DNA of 12,736 bases from Desulfobacterales bacterium (GCA_030145015.1 JAQYWI010000163.1:1-12736); one strand, 5' to 3'; counted from the first letter of the stretch, positions 1 to 7,370 are shown. Notes: generated by a model not told the origin, from the sequence alone. Translations and numbers: made by a program.

Positions 1-83
1 CCGATAGGCAGCTTTAACTGTTTAATCAAATTCATATGTTTTTTTAATTATAAGGCCGGGGGCACCGTGCTTAGATAAACAGG

Positions 84-189
84 TGAGCTAAAATGCCTAA
101 AATGAGCTAAAGTGCCTAAAGTTATGAACTAAGGATTGACTTCTATTTTAATTTTAGGCATTTTAGGCAATTTGAAATTTAGGCATTTT
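84..189. repeat. Direct and inverted TGCCTAAAA-type repeats in the etfBA leader
   Basis: Two 19-base direct units lie at 84-102 and 103-121 (TGAGCTAAAATGCCTAAAA and a copy differing at two bases). The opposite orientation follows at 152-169 and again at 179-189 (TTTAGGCATTTT). Positions 88-102 and 152-166 form a perfect 15-base inverted repeat around a 49-base spacer, so the block could form a long AT-rich hairpin or a multi-site protein target. It lies 78 bases before the etfB start and could influence that promoter. I see no convincing gene in 1-266. I did not find a clear -10/-35 pair, although TTGACT at 136-141 sits inside the block. The type of element is unknown to me. Confidence 0.75.
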
Positions 190-266
190 GTGTAGTGTGT
201 TTCTCCAGCCTTGATCCAAATTTAAAAGTTTCAAAACGAGTTAATGTTGTATGAAAGGAGAAGGAT

Positions 267-1055
267 ATGGATATAGTTGTATTAGTGAAGCAAGTGCCGG
301 ATACCGAATCGCTGGTTCAGATTGCTGATGACGGGGTTTCCATTAAAACCCAGGACATTAAATGGATCATGAATCCTTACGATGAACTGGCCGTGGAAGA
401 GGCACTGCAGATCAAAGAAGCCCAGGGAGGTACGGTAACGATTCTATCCCTCGGGCCTGAAAAAGCCATTGAAGCGATTCGAACCGCTCTGGCGATGGGT
501 GCTGATCAGGGTATCCATATCTGTGACCCGGTGGCTGCAGGCAGCGATCCATTGGCGACCGCAAAATTGCTCGCGGCCGCGCTAAAAGACCTTCCGTGTG
601 ATTTGATTATTGCCGGTCATCGGGCCGTGGATGAGGATAATTATCAGGTTGCAGCCGCCGTTGCGGAATTTATGGGCATTCCCCAGATATCCATGGTGAA
701 TAAAGCTGAAGTCTCCGAGGGCAAGATTACCTGTCATCGCACTGTAGAAGGCGGCACCGTGGTCATGGAAACTGCACTGCCGGCTTTGTTTACCACCCAG
801 CGCGGACTCAATGAACCCCGTTATGCTTCGTTACCCGGCATTATGAAGGCCAAGAAAAAACCCGTGGATGTTAAGACTGTTGCGGATCTTGGCGTGGATG
901 CCGGATCTGTAGGGGCCGCCAACCGTAAGGTAAAAATAAAGGCGCTTAATCTTCCACCCGAAAGACAGGCGGTCAGGATGGTCGAAGGTGAAGCGGCTGC
1001 CGATAAAGCTGCCGGGCTGTTAAAGATTTTACATGAAGAGATCAAAGTCATTTAA
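267..1055 (+). CDS. etfB: Electron transfer flavoprotein, beta subunit
   Basis: Beta subunit (262 aa, normal length) of the soluble ETF heterodimer, which takes electrons from acyl-CoA dehydrogenases and similar flavoenzymes and passes them on through FAD. The N-terminus (MDIVVLVKQVPDTE) and the segment at residues 178-199, containing GLNEPRYASLPGIMKAKKK, match the conserved ETF-beta signature. The nucleotide-binding loop at about 117-134 reads GHRAVDEDNYQVAAAVAE. Electron-bifurcating ETFs usually carry a DGxTxQxGPxxAE pattern here, which this protein lacks, so a conventional non-bifurcating role is somewhat more likely (inference). ATG at 267 has a strong AAGGAG site about seven bases upstream. 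etfA follows after 31 bases. No acyl-CoA dehydrogenase or ETF-quinone oxidoreductase gene is in view, so the electron donor and acceptor are unknown. Confidence 0.96.
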   Translation: MDIVVLVKQVPDTESLVQIADDGVSIKTQDIKWIMNPYDELAVEEALQIKEAQGGTVTILSLGPEKAIEAIRTALAMGADQGIHICDPVAAGSDPLATAKLLAAALKDLPCDLIIAGHRAVDEDNYQVAAAVAEFMGIPQISMVNKAEVSEGKITCHRTVEGGTVVMETALPALFTTQRGLNEPRYASLPGIMKAKKKPVDVKTVADLGVDAGSVGAANRKVKIKALNLPPERQAVRMVEGEAAADKAAGLLKILHEEIKVI

Positions 1056-1086
1056 AGACTCGAATCGATCCTAAAGGAGAAATAAA

Positions 1087-2052
1087 ATGGCACAAGGTGT
1101 GTTTGCAATAACAGAGCAAAGAGATGGTGAGCTTCGAAAAGTGAGCTTTGAAACGGTTAGCGAGGGTCGCCGCGTGGCCGACGGCCTGGGAACCGAACTC
1201 ACAGCCGTAGTACTGGGCTCGGGTATAGACGGCCTTGCAGAAGAGCTTAAAAAATATGGTCCCGATAAAATTCTGGTTGCTGATGACCCGGCTCTGGCCG
1301 ATTACACCACCGATGCGTATACCAATGTACTGGTCGAATTTATTCAATCATCGGATCCGGCGGTTATTATTACCGGCGCATCGGCTCAAGGCAAGGATCT
1401 TTCGGGTCGTCTGGCAGCCAGGCTGGATGCCGGCGTGGCCATGGATTGCGTGGAGATAAAACTGGACAATGGGGATTTGACGTACACCCGGCCGATGTTC
1501 GGCGGCAAAATTATCGCCAATGTCGAAATTGAAGGCTCTCCTCAGATTGTTGCGATTCGACCTAACGTAATGAGCATTACCGAAAATTCCAAAGAGTGCT
1601 CGATCGAAAAGCCGGCTGTTCAAGTCGGGGACCTAAAGACAAAAGTTGTTGAAATGAAAATGGAGACCGGAGACAAGGTCGAATTGACCGAAGCCGATAT
1701 CATTGTCTCCGGCGGCCGCGGCACCGGGGGCGATTATGCGGCCATTGAAGCGCTGGCCGATGCACTGGGTGCGGCCGTTGGTGCTTCGCGCTCGGCCGTC
1801 GATGAAGGCTGGCGGCCTCATAGTGATCAGGTCGGGCAGACCGGCAAAACCGTATCGCCGAACCTGTATGTTGCCTGCGGAATCTCAGGAGCCATCCAGC
1901 ATCTGGCCGGTATGTCAACTTCTAAACATATCGTTGCCATTAACAAGGATGCGGAAGCACCCATTTTTTCAAAAGCAGATCTGGGTATTGTCGGTGATCT
2001 GTTTGAACTTGTTCCTGCGATCACCGAAGAAGTTAAGAAACTGAAAGGATAA
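1087..2052 (+). CDS. etfA: Electron transfer flavoprotein, alpha subunit
   Basis: Alpha subunit (321 aa) that holds the FAD of the ETF heterodimer. The N-terminal Rossmann-like domain covers about 1-195. The C-terminal FAD domain starts near 203 with [11 protein letters not shown] and continues with the family hallmark [20 protein letters not shown] (232-251), then [20 protein letters not shown] (257-276) and the NKDAEAPIF segment. All expected FAD-contact stretches appear intact. ATG at 1087 follows an AAAGGAG site with good spacing, 31 bases after the etfB stop, so the two genes are surely co-transcribed and the products assemble one to one. An intrinsic terminator lies about 60 bases after the stop. 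The protein lacks an N-terminal ferredoxin-like extension, unlike some anaerobic EtfA proteins. Confidence 0.96.
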   Translation: MAQGVFAITEQRDGELRKVSFETVSEGRRVADGLGTELTAVVLGSGIDGLAEELKKYGPDKILVADDPALADYTTDAYTNVLVEFIQSSDPAVIITGASAQGKDLSGRLAARLDAGVAMDCVEIKLDNGDLTYTRPMFGGKIIANVEIEGSPQIVAIRPNVMSITENSKECSIEKPAVQVGDLKTKVVEMKMETGDKVELTEADIIVSGGRGTGGDYAAIEALADALGAAVGASRSAVDEGWRPHSDQVGQTGKTVSPNLYVACGISGAIQHLAGMSTSKHIVAINKDAEAPIFSKADLGIVGDLFELVPAITEEVKKLKG

Positions 2053-2109
2053 GCAATTCGTTGCCTATCAGCCTGAAATCCGTGCAGGCTTTGGAAATAT
2101 TTATTGTTG

Positions 2110-2143
2110 ATCAGCCCTGTCACATGGCAGGGCTGATTTGTTT
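2110..2143 (+). terminator. Intrinsic terminator of etfBA
   Basis: A perfect 10-bp stem, ATCAGCCCTG (2110-2119) with CAGGGCTGAT (2128-2137), closes an 8-base loop and is followed by TTGTTTT. It lies 57 bases after the etfA stop and ends the etfBA transcript. It separates the operon from the downstream ACT gene. Confidence 0.88.
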
Positions 2144-2146
2144 TGG

Positions 2147-2256
2147 TTTGCACGAGCCGGAGGCTCCCATATGCTGCGTTATTAAGGGCTTGCAATAGTT
2201 TTACTATGGCTGCGCCCTTAAGTGCCTTGCCTATGGAAGCCTCCGACTCGTGCAAA
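2147..2256. repeat. 110-bp near-perfect palindrome (cruciform or hairpin element)
   Basis: The outer arms 2147-2170 and 2233-2256 are complementary at 22 of 24 positions. The inner arms 2182-2189 (TTAAGGGC) and 2214-2221 (GCCCTTAA) are perfect and share the same symmetry axis, near 2201.5. The centre adds ATAGT/ACTAT. Between outer and inner arms lies a symmetrical internal loop of 11 bases per side. The two outer mismatches (C2157/A2246 and C2166/A2237) become G-U wobbles if the - strand is transcribed, so that RNA would have an unbroken 24-bp outer helix. No transposase gene or clean target duplication is visible. It may be a MITE- or REP-like element, or a structural RNA. I see no plausible protein product. 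Confidence 0.85.
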
Positions 2257-2302
2257 ATCCAGGTTTTGATTTGCACAATATTGAGTCGATATGCTTTCTT
2301 GC

Positions 2303-2332
2303 TTGACACGTGGACAGCATTTTTTCTATTTA
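2303..2332 (+). promoter_or_regulatory. Possible sigma-70 promoter for the ACT-domain gene
   Basis: A perfect -35 hexamer TTGACA (2303-2308) is followed by a weak -10 candidate, TATTTA (2327-2332), at 18 bases. The site lies about 50 bases before the ACT gene and downstream of the etfBA terminator, so separate transcription of that gene is plausible. The -10 match is poor. Confidence 0.4.
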
Positions 2333-2383
2333 TTTGAGGTAATCTGAATTTATTTTTTATAAATCGCATCCTTTGGAGGCCCT

Positions 2384-2833
2384 ATGAGCTTAAAATTAAA
2401 ACAGATTGTGGTATCTATTGAAAATGAACCCGGCCGTTTGTCAGAAGTTACAGAATCTCTCGGCAACGCTGGCATTAATCTGCGAGCACTGAACCTGGTT
2501 GATACGGGCGCCTTCGGCCAGCTGAGATTGCTTGTTTCAGATGTTGTAACCGCTCGCAAAATCCTGATGAAGATGCAGATTCCAGCCTATGTAAATGAAG
2601 TCGTGGCCGCCGAAATCGAGGATAAACCCGGCAGTCTGGCGAGATTGCTCAAACCGCTGACCGAAGCGGGCGTGACGGTGATATTCATGTATGCCTTTAT
2701 CACTTTCTCAAAAGGAAATGCCATTATGGTTTTTCGGTTTAGCGATAACGACAAAGCGATCGAGGTTTTGCAGGCAAACGGCATGAATTTATTGGACGCC
2801 AAGGCATTTGGGATTCTTGAAACAGGAAGTTAA
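2384..2833 (+). CDS. Tandem ACT-domain protein
   Basis: Small cytosolic protein (149 aa) made almost entirely of two ACT domains, at about 4-70 and 73-143. Each opens with the typical ligand-site turn: NEPGRLSEVTESLGNAGI (14-31) and DKPGSLARLLKPLTEAGV (80-97). ACT domains bind amino acids or other small ligands at domain interfaces and act as sensors. Stand-alone double-ACT proteins of this length are common in anaerobic Desulfobacterota, sometimes beside CoA ligases, but no enzyme partner is fused or adjacent here. ATG at 2384 is preceded by GGAGG at 2375-2379. The large kinase gene starts 37 bases after the stop, so the two may be co-transcribed and the ACT protein could inform the kinase (inference). 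The ligand cannot be read from the sequence. Confidence 0.9.
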   Translation: MSLKLKQIVVSIENEPGRLSEVTESLGNAGINLRALNLVDTGAFGQLRLLVSDVVTARKILMKMQIPAYVNEVVAAEIEDKPGSLARLLKPLTEAGVTVIFMYAFITFSKGNAIMVFRFSDNDKAIEVLQANGMNLLDAKAFGILETGS

Positions 2834-2870
2834 ACCTTACTACTTTCAAGATTCAGGTAACAAATCACCT

Positions 2871-5231
2871 ATGACATCGAAAAGAAGCATAAATCCTTCA
2901 AGGCAATCCGCAGCGCGCATTGCCGCCAATAAATCGACACAGACGGCCGTGGAAGGGGCGCAGCGCAAAATCCAGAAAGATCGGTACCGTGTGCTGATTG
3001 AGGATGTCGCTGATGGTTTTTACGAAGTCGATCTAAAAGGAAATTTCAAATTTTTTAATGATGCCCTTTGCCGGATTTTTGGGTATTCGCGCAGAAAAAT
3101 CCAGAATTGCAATTTCACGGAATTCATGGATGAACATAATGCCGCCATCGCTTATGAAGCCTTTAATAAAATTTTTAGCATCGGAAAGGGTGTTGTTGAT
3201 ATCAACTGGGAAATAGTTCGCAAAGACGGCGAACGGCGTCATCTGGAAATTTCCGCCAGTTTAATAACGGATAACAATGGGGAACCGACCGGTTTCAGGG
3301 GGATTGCCAGGGATGTTACCGATAAAGTCGTCGCCCAGCTGGCTCTGAGTGAATCCGAATCCTGTGCGCTGGAGCTGTCCCAGCAAAGCCGCCAGGCCGA
3401 GCAGCGCTACCGGGCATTTTTAAAATTCATACCGATACCCGTATTTGTTTTTAATCTGGATAATACGGTATCCTATTTGAACCCGGCCTTCGAGAGCGTT
3501 TTTGGGTGGCGCCTTGAAGAACTGGAAGGTAAAAAAATACCCTTCGTCCCTGAAAATTTTAAGCAGGAAACCATCGAGGGGATCCGGCGTCTGCACAAAG
3601 AAAAAGTTCTGCGTGATTTTGAAACCAAACGGCTTACCAAGGACGGCCGGCTGCTGGATATTATCGTTGATGGCGCCATTTTTTATGATGAAGACGGGCA
3701 GCCCGCCGGTCAGGTTATTACCCTGCGCGACGTGACCCTCGAAAAACGCAGTGCGCGGGTCAATCAGGCGCTTTTTAGAATCGCGCGGGCCATGTATCAA
3801 TATCGGGGCCTGGATCAGCGGCTGGAGTTGATTACCAAGGAAGTTCAGGATCTGCTGGGCCTTGAAGGCACCATGATTATTTTGCTCGATGAAGAAAATC
3901 AGGAATTCTTTTTTCGCGAAACAGCCTTTGATAAAACCGAAACCGGTAAGAAGTTTAAAGAACTTCGCTACCCGGTGGACCAGGGTATTGCCGGGTTGGT
4001 GTACCGCACCGGTAAGCCTCAAATTGTAGAGGATGCTTACAAGAGTCCCTATTTCGCCCGCGACGTTGATCGGCAGGCCAAGCATCGCACGCGAAACATG
4101 GCCGACGTGCCTTTAGAAATTGAGGGGCGCATAATCGGTGTGTTATGCGCGGTCAACAAAAAAGAAGGTCAGTTTGATCAGTCCGACATAGAGATATTGA
4201 CAACCATTGGTAATCTGGTGGCGCTGCCGATTGAGAATGCCAGAATTAATGAAGAGTTGAAGCGGTCTTACGAAGAAGTCAAAAGTCTCAACCGCACCAA
4301 GGATCGCGTCATTCACCATTTGTCCCACGAACTGAAAACACCAGTCTCCATTCTATCCGCGTCCTTGAGTCTTTTAGGAAAGCGGCTTTCTGAAATAGAG
4401 GATAAAGGCTGGGACACGATTCTTGACCGCGCCCAAAGAAATCTGCAGCGCTTACTAGAAATGCAATATCAATTAGAAGACATCCTGCGCGAAAATGATT
4501 ATAAAACCCGTTACATGCTCTCCGCTCTGCTGGATGCGTCGGTGGATGAGCTGGAAGTAATGATTTCACTGGGTTTGGGAGAAAAAGATATCATCCCCAA
4601 AATCCGGCAACACATTGAAGAGACCTATGGACCCCGGAAATCAAAATCAGAGGTGCTTGAACTGGGGCCGTTCGTGCGGAAAAAAATAAAGGCGCTGCGC
4701 CCTGAATTTGCGCATCGAAAGTGCCGCTTGAGAACCTATTTATCGGCAACTTCTCGAATTTATATTCCTGCGGATGTTCTGGGAAAGGTTGTCGAAGGCC
4801 TGGTGCGCAATGCCGTTGAAAATACACCGGACGGGGGCAAAATATCCGTAAGGGTGCGCAAGGGGGAAATCGGTCCCGAATTTGAGGTCAAAGACAACGG
4901 AATCGGCATTAGTGAAGAAAACCTGCGGTTAATCTTCGAAAATTATTTTACCTCATATGATACCATGCAGTATTCGACCCGCCAGCCATATGATTTTAAA
5001 GCCGGAGGCAAGGGATTCGATCTGCTGCGCATGAAAATTTTTTCCGAAAGGTATAACTTTAAAATCAAGATGACATCACAGCCATGCCGTTTTATTGATA
5101 AGGAAGGCCATGAATGTCCGGGGAATGTTGAGGACTGTACCCCTCCTGATAACGCCAAAGATTGTCAGAATGCCGGCGGAACGAAGGTGACGGTCCAGTT
5201 TTTCCCGGCCAAACGATTCACAAAAAGATGA
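2871..5231 (+). CDS. Soluble PAS-PAS-GAF sensor histidine kinase with a C-terminal cysteine insert
   Basis: Cytosolic sensor kinase of 786 aa with no membrane segment. In order: PAS 1 (about 38-150), PAS 2 (about 177-290), GAF (about 306-458), HisKA with the phospho-acceptor His near 486 in HHLSHELKTPVS, and an HATPase domain with the N-box LVRNAVENTPDGG (about 645-657), the G1 box DNGIGI (from 676) and a GGKGFDLL box. The distance from His to N-box is about 160 residues, longer than usual. Between the last ATPase box and the final strand (GGTKVTVQF) is an insert with four cysteines (C739, C749, C756, C765; spacing 9, 6 and 8), possibly a metal or redox site. I chose ATG 2871. A TTG at 2808 would add 21 residues overlapping the ACT gene. 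Neither start has a strong ribosome site. No response regulator is adjacent, so the output is unknown. Confidence 0.93.
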   Translation: MTSKRSINPSRQSAARIAANKSTQTAVEGAQRKIQKDRYRVLIEDVADGFYEVDLKGNFKFFNDALCRIFGYSRRKIQNCNFTEFMDEHNAAIAYEAFNKIFSIGKGVVDINWEIVRKDGERRHLEISASLITDNNGEPTGFRGIARDVTDKVVAQLALSESESCALELSQQSRQAEQRYRAFLKFIPIPVFVFNLDNTVSYLNPAFESVFGWRLEELEGKKIPFVPENFKQETIEGIRRLHKEKVLRDFETKRLTKDGRLLDIIVDGAIFYDEDGQPAGQVITLRDVTLEKRSARVNQALFRIARAMYQYRGLDQRLELITKEVQDLLGLEGTMIILLDEENQEFFFRETAFDKTETGKKFKELRYPVDQGIAGLVYRTGKPQIVEDAYKSPYFARDVDRQAKHRTRNMADVPLEIEGRIIGVLCAVNKKEGQFDQSDIEILTTIGNLVALPIENARINEELKRSYEEVKSLNRTKDRVIHHLSHELKTPVSILSASLSLLGKRLSEIEDKGWDTILDRAQRNLQRLLEMQYQLEDILRENDYKTRYMLSALLDASVDELEVMISLGLGEKDIIPKIRQHIEETYGPRKSKSEVLELGPFVRKKIKALRPEFAHRKCRLRTYLSATSRIYIPADVLGKVVEGLVRNAVENTPDGGKISVRVRKGEIGPEFEVKDNGIGISEENLRLIFENYFTSYDTMQYSTRQPYDFKAGGKGFDLLRMKIFSERYNFKIKMTSQPCRFIDKEGHECPGNVEDCTPPDNAKDCQNAGGTKVTVQFFPAKRFTKR

Positions 5232-5311
5232 CATCCGGGTGAGGGGAGAAGGATCCACCATTCCAACATTGCATGGAAGTGGCATATACGAGGAACTATT
5301 ATAAAACCCTT

Positions 5312-5340
5312 AATTTTCCCGCCACGGCGGGATAAAATTT
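5312..5340. other. GC-rich palindrome between the two kinase genes
   Basis: CCCGCCACGGCGGG (5318-5331) is a perfect palindrome apart from its centre. It is flanked by AATTTT on the left and ATAAAATT on the right, which extend the pairing with one bulge. It sits about 40 bases before the second kinase gene. There is no T-run on either strand, so a classical terminator is unlikely. It could be a protein binding site, an mRNA hairpin, or a dispersed palindrome. Confidence 0.55.
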
Positions 5341-5369
5341 CCGAAACGTTAATGTGACAGGTAATGACC

Positions 5370-6182
5370 ATGAGCGAAAAAGACAAAGTGAACGAAAATA
5401 AGCAGTCCGCTGAAGAGAATACGGAGCAATTTTTCAGGGAAATTGAAATCGAATTTCTGGTGCATGAACTCAAAGATCCCATCGCCATTATCGAAACCGG
5501 CCTGCGGACCCTGCTGGAACGCCAGGATAAATTTGGAACCTTATCCCCCCGGCAGGAAAACACCTTAAAGCGTGCCCTGCGTAATTCAAAAAAAGCCCGG
5601 GAGTTGCTTCACAACCTGCTGGAGATCGGACGCTCCGAATCCGGATGCTTTATCGGTGAGCGCTTTCAACCGGCCGAATCCGCTTTTCAGGCTCTAAAAA
5701 ATGCACTCGAGACCCATGCCTGGACTGTATTTGAAAAATTCGGCACCTATGACAATCAAACTGAAGCCCTTGAGTTTCTGGCAACCAGCGGTATTTCTTT
5801 TGAAGTATCTTCGCAGGCAGATGGCCTGGAGATGTTTCAAGATGAGGTTAAATTTTGCCAGATTGTCGGTAACCTCATCAAGAATGCCCTCCATCACCGG
5901 CACCAGAGGGTGGATGTCCAATTGGAAGCGGATGGAGATTACCTGGTGATAGCCGTTAGCGATGATGGACCCGGCATCGAGCCGGAAAATCATGCAATGG
6001 TATTTCAACGTTATGCCCAGGTAAAAGAGTGCTCTATTGTGGCACGCAAAGGCCACGGCCTCGGCCTGGCCGGCGCCAATATTATTTCCCGCTGTCTGGG
6101 CGGCAGCCTCGAGCTGGAGAGCCAGAAAGGCAAGGGCGCCACCTTTCGATTAAGGCTGCCCTTAAAACTCGCAAGCGACTAA
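5370..6182 (+). CDS. Short soluble sensor histidine kinase
   Basis: Histidine kinase of 270 aa consisting of little more than the catalytic core. The H-box FLVHELKDPIAIIETGL puts the phospho-acceptor His at residue 32. The N-box is IVGNLIKNALHH (about 165-176), the G1 box SDDGPGI (about 197-203) and the G2 box GHGLGLAGANII (about 228-239). The charged N-terminus (about 25 residues) has no sensor domain and no membrane segment, so the signal must come from a partner or the cytosol. ATG 5370 is preferred because AGG lies eight bases upstream. ATG 5364 is only two codons earlier and cannot be excluded. It lies 138 bases after the large kinase gene on the same strand, so the two may form one signalling unit. 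The stop is three bases from the stop of the converging gene on the other strand. Confidence 0.93.
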   Translation: MSEKDKVNENKQSAEENTEQFFREIEIEFLVHELKDPIAIIETGLRTLLERQDKFGTLSPRQENTLKRALRNSKKARELLHNLLEIGRSESGCFIGERFQPAESAFQALKNALETHAWTVFEKFGTYDNQTEALEFLATSGISFEVSSQADGLEMFQDEVKFCQIVGNLIKNALHHRHQRVDVQLEADGDYLVIAVSDDGPGIEPENHAMVFQRYAQVKECSIVARKGHGLGLAGANIISRCLGGSLELESQKGKGATFRLRLPLKLASD

Positions 6183-6185
6183 ATT

Positions 6186-6554
6186 TCAATCCGATTCACA
6201 ATCACATCTCTCGTAGTAGTAATCATAAACGCAATTTCGACCGTATTCGTTGCAGGAGGTTTTGTTGTAATCATCGTCGTGAACGTATGAAGTGGAGTGA
6301 TGCACACTGCCATGGTTTTGGCGCCGGTGATTGCGGCGGTGTCTTTGACGCTGTTTATCCCTGTCCCTGTCAGGGCTGTGGTTGGCTACGCGCTGGTGTC
6401 GGACACTGCCGCGCCCGCCGCGAGATCCTGCTCCTCTCCCCCCACGCGCAAAGGCGGAGTGAGCCATGCTGAGAATAAACAAAATGGTCAGAAATACTGC
6501 CAGGGCCTTTTGGAACGACTTTTTATATTTTCCTATAAATTGGAGCTTTTTCAT
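6186..6554 (-). CDS. Small exported Arg/Gly/His-rich protein with a Cys-Tyr-Asp tail
   Basis: Predicted 122-aa secreted protein of unknown function. A basic N-region (MKKLQFIGKYKKSFQK) and a hydrophobic core (ALAVFLTILFILSM) lead to an AFA|R cleavage site after residue 36. The mature part starts with RGGRGAGSRGGRG, continues through a strongly basic Arg/His/Gln stretch (about 50-90), and ends in an acidic, Tyr-rich tail with four cysteines (C101, C108, C117, C119). I chose ATG 6554 because GAGGA lies well spaced upstream and the signal peptide starts right after it. An ATG at 6614, abutting the previous stop, would add 20 residues that fit a signal peptide poorly. It is the last gene of the envelope operon. 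The low-complexity body and cysteine tail suggest binding to polyanions or metals, or a structural role, but this is speculation. Confidence 0.72.
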   Translation of the reverse strand: MKKLQFIGKYKKSFQKALAVFLTILFILSMAHSAFARGGRGAGSRGGRGSVRHQRVANHSPDRDRDKQRQRHRRNHRRQNHGSVHHSTSYVHDDDYNKTSCNEYGRNCVYDYYYERCDCESD

Positions 6555-6614
6555 GGGTATTTTCCTCAAGATAAATCTATTACCGGATTGCGCAGCGTTC
6601 GAATCCCGCAACAT

Positions 6615-7370
6615 TTATTTTGCAGATGGATCAAACTCCACCTGTTCGGCACTTGGCGGGACACCAAAGTCAAATAAATCGCCGGGAAATCGCGGCGTGA
6701 AGTCCCATTCCGATAGAAATGTCATATACTGGGGGACGCCCGCAGCCTTCTTATAGGTGATGACGACTTTGCGCGGCACGCGCATCCAACCGGCGTCGAC
6801 CCATACCTGCCAGTCAATTTCATCCTGCTGGAACGCCAGGTGATAACACATGCTGTCACGAACCCGGGACAGGCCGATGTAAGCGCCCGATTTTACGTTT
6901 TGGATCAGAATGCTGTAGGGGTCCTTGTAGGCCAGATCGGCCAGCGGCGGTGTTAATCCGTATTGCTCGGCAAGAAAGTCAATGGCGGCATCAATCGTCG
7001 CCGGAACCTTTACAGAAGCATATGTGTTGCTCCTGCGGTCAAAATGGGTGATGCGTTGGCCGTTGTAATAGTAACTTTCATTGGCGACATCACCGCGGCT
7101 GTCCACCCGCAGGCGGTTGGGGCGCTGTATGGCCACTTTAGCGATGGAATTGTATTGCAGCTTCTGGCCGTTCTCAAGCACCTGCTCAAAATATGCTTCT
7201 GAGTTAAAGGTAAATCGATCGGCCTTTTTCAGATAATCTCCCATCTGCTTTAAAATTTCGTTTGCCCTGGGCTCGACTGCCGGTGTATCGGCCGCATCCA
7301 CAAATAGGCCGGGCTGAATTAAAAAAACCAGACTTAAAATTGCAATAGATAAAATTTGTTTTGATTGCAC
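6615..7370 (-). CDS. DUF2092-type exported protein
   Basis: Predicted periplasmic protein of 251 aa. The signal peptide is residues 1-26, with likely cleavage VDA|AD. The mature part opens with an amphipathic helix (NEILKQMGDYLKKADRF), then alternating strands typical of the DUF2092 family: the IAKVAIQRPNRLRVDSRGD and YYNGQRITHFDRRSNTYA segments, a KVPATIDAAIDFLAEQYG helix, and the final WDFTPRFPGDLFDFGVPP block. This family resembles LolA/LolB-like lipid- or lipoprotein-binding barrels, as I recall it, so handling a hydrophobic ligand in the periplasm is plausible. The start is GTG 7370, chosen for the strong GAGGAGG four bases upstream and the signal peptide. It follows the lipoprotein gene by 65 bases and precedes the small basic exported protein, which supports co-function. 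Confidence 0.87.
   Translation of the reverse strand: MQSKQILSIAILSLVFLIQPGLFVDAADTPAVEPRANEILKQMGDYLKKADRFTFNSEAYFEQVLENGQKLQYNSIAKVAIQRPNRLRVDSRGDVANESYYYNGQRITHFDRRSNTYASVKVPATIDAAIDFLAEQYGLTPPLADLAYKDPYSILIQNVKSGAYIGLSRVRDSMCYHLAFQQDEIDWQVWVDAGWMRVPRKVVITYKKAAGVPQYMTFLSEWDFTPRFPGDLFDFGVPPSAEQVEFDPSAK

Noticed and set aside
1..35. A divergent reading frame on the - strand starting with ATG at 35 and open at the left edge (MNLIKQLKLPI).
   Set aside because: No ribosome binding site precedes the ATG, and eleven codons are too few to support a gene.
1827..2369. A 180-codon open frame on the - strand across the end of etfA and the palindrome.
   Set aside because: It overlaps well-supported etfA and the terminator, and the product resembles no protein family.
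2808..2870. A TTG start extending the large kinase by 21 residues into the ACT gene.
   Set aside because: The extra residues match no domain and no ribosome site supports it. ATG 2871 avoids the overlap.
3420..4085. A 221-codon open frame on the - strand inside the large kinase gene.
   Set aside because: It is antisense to clear PAS and GAF coding sequence and has no family-like motifs or ribosome site.
5312..5340. An intrinsic terminator after the large kinase gene.
   Set aside because: The stem is GC-rich but no T-run follows it on either strand.
6029..6677. Two + strand open frames (6029-6472 and 6297-6677) opposite the basic exported protein.
   Set aside because: They have no recognisable domain. 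The - strand frame has a good ribosome site and a full signal peptide, so it is the coding strand.
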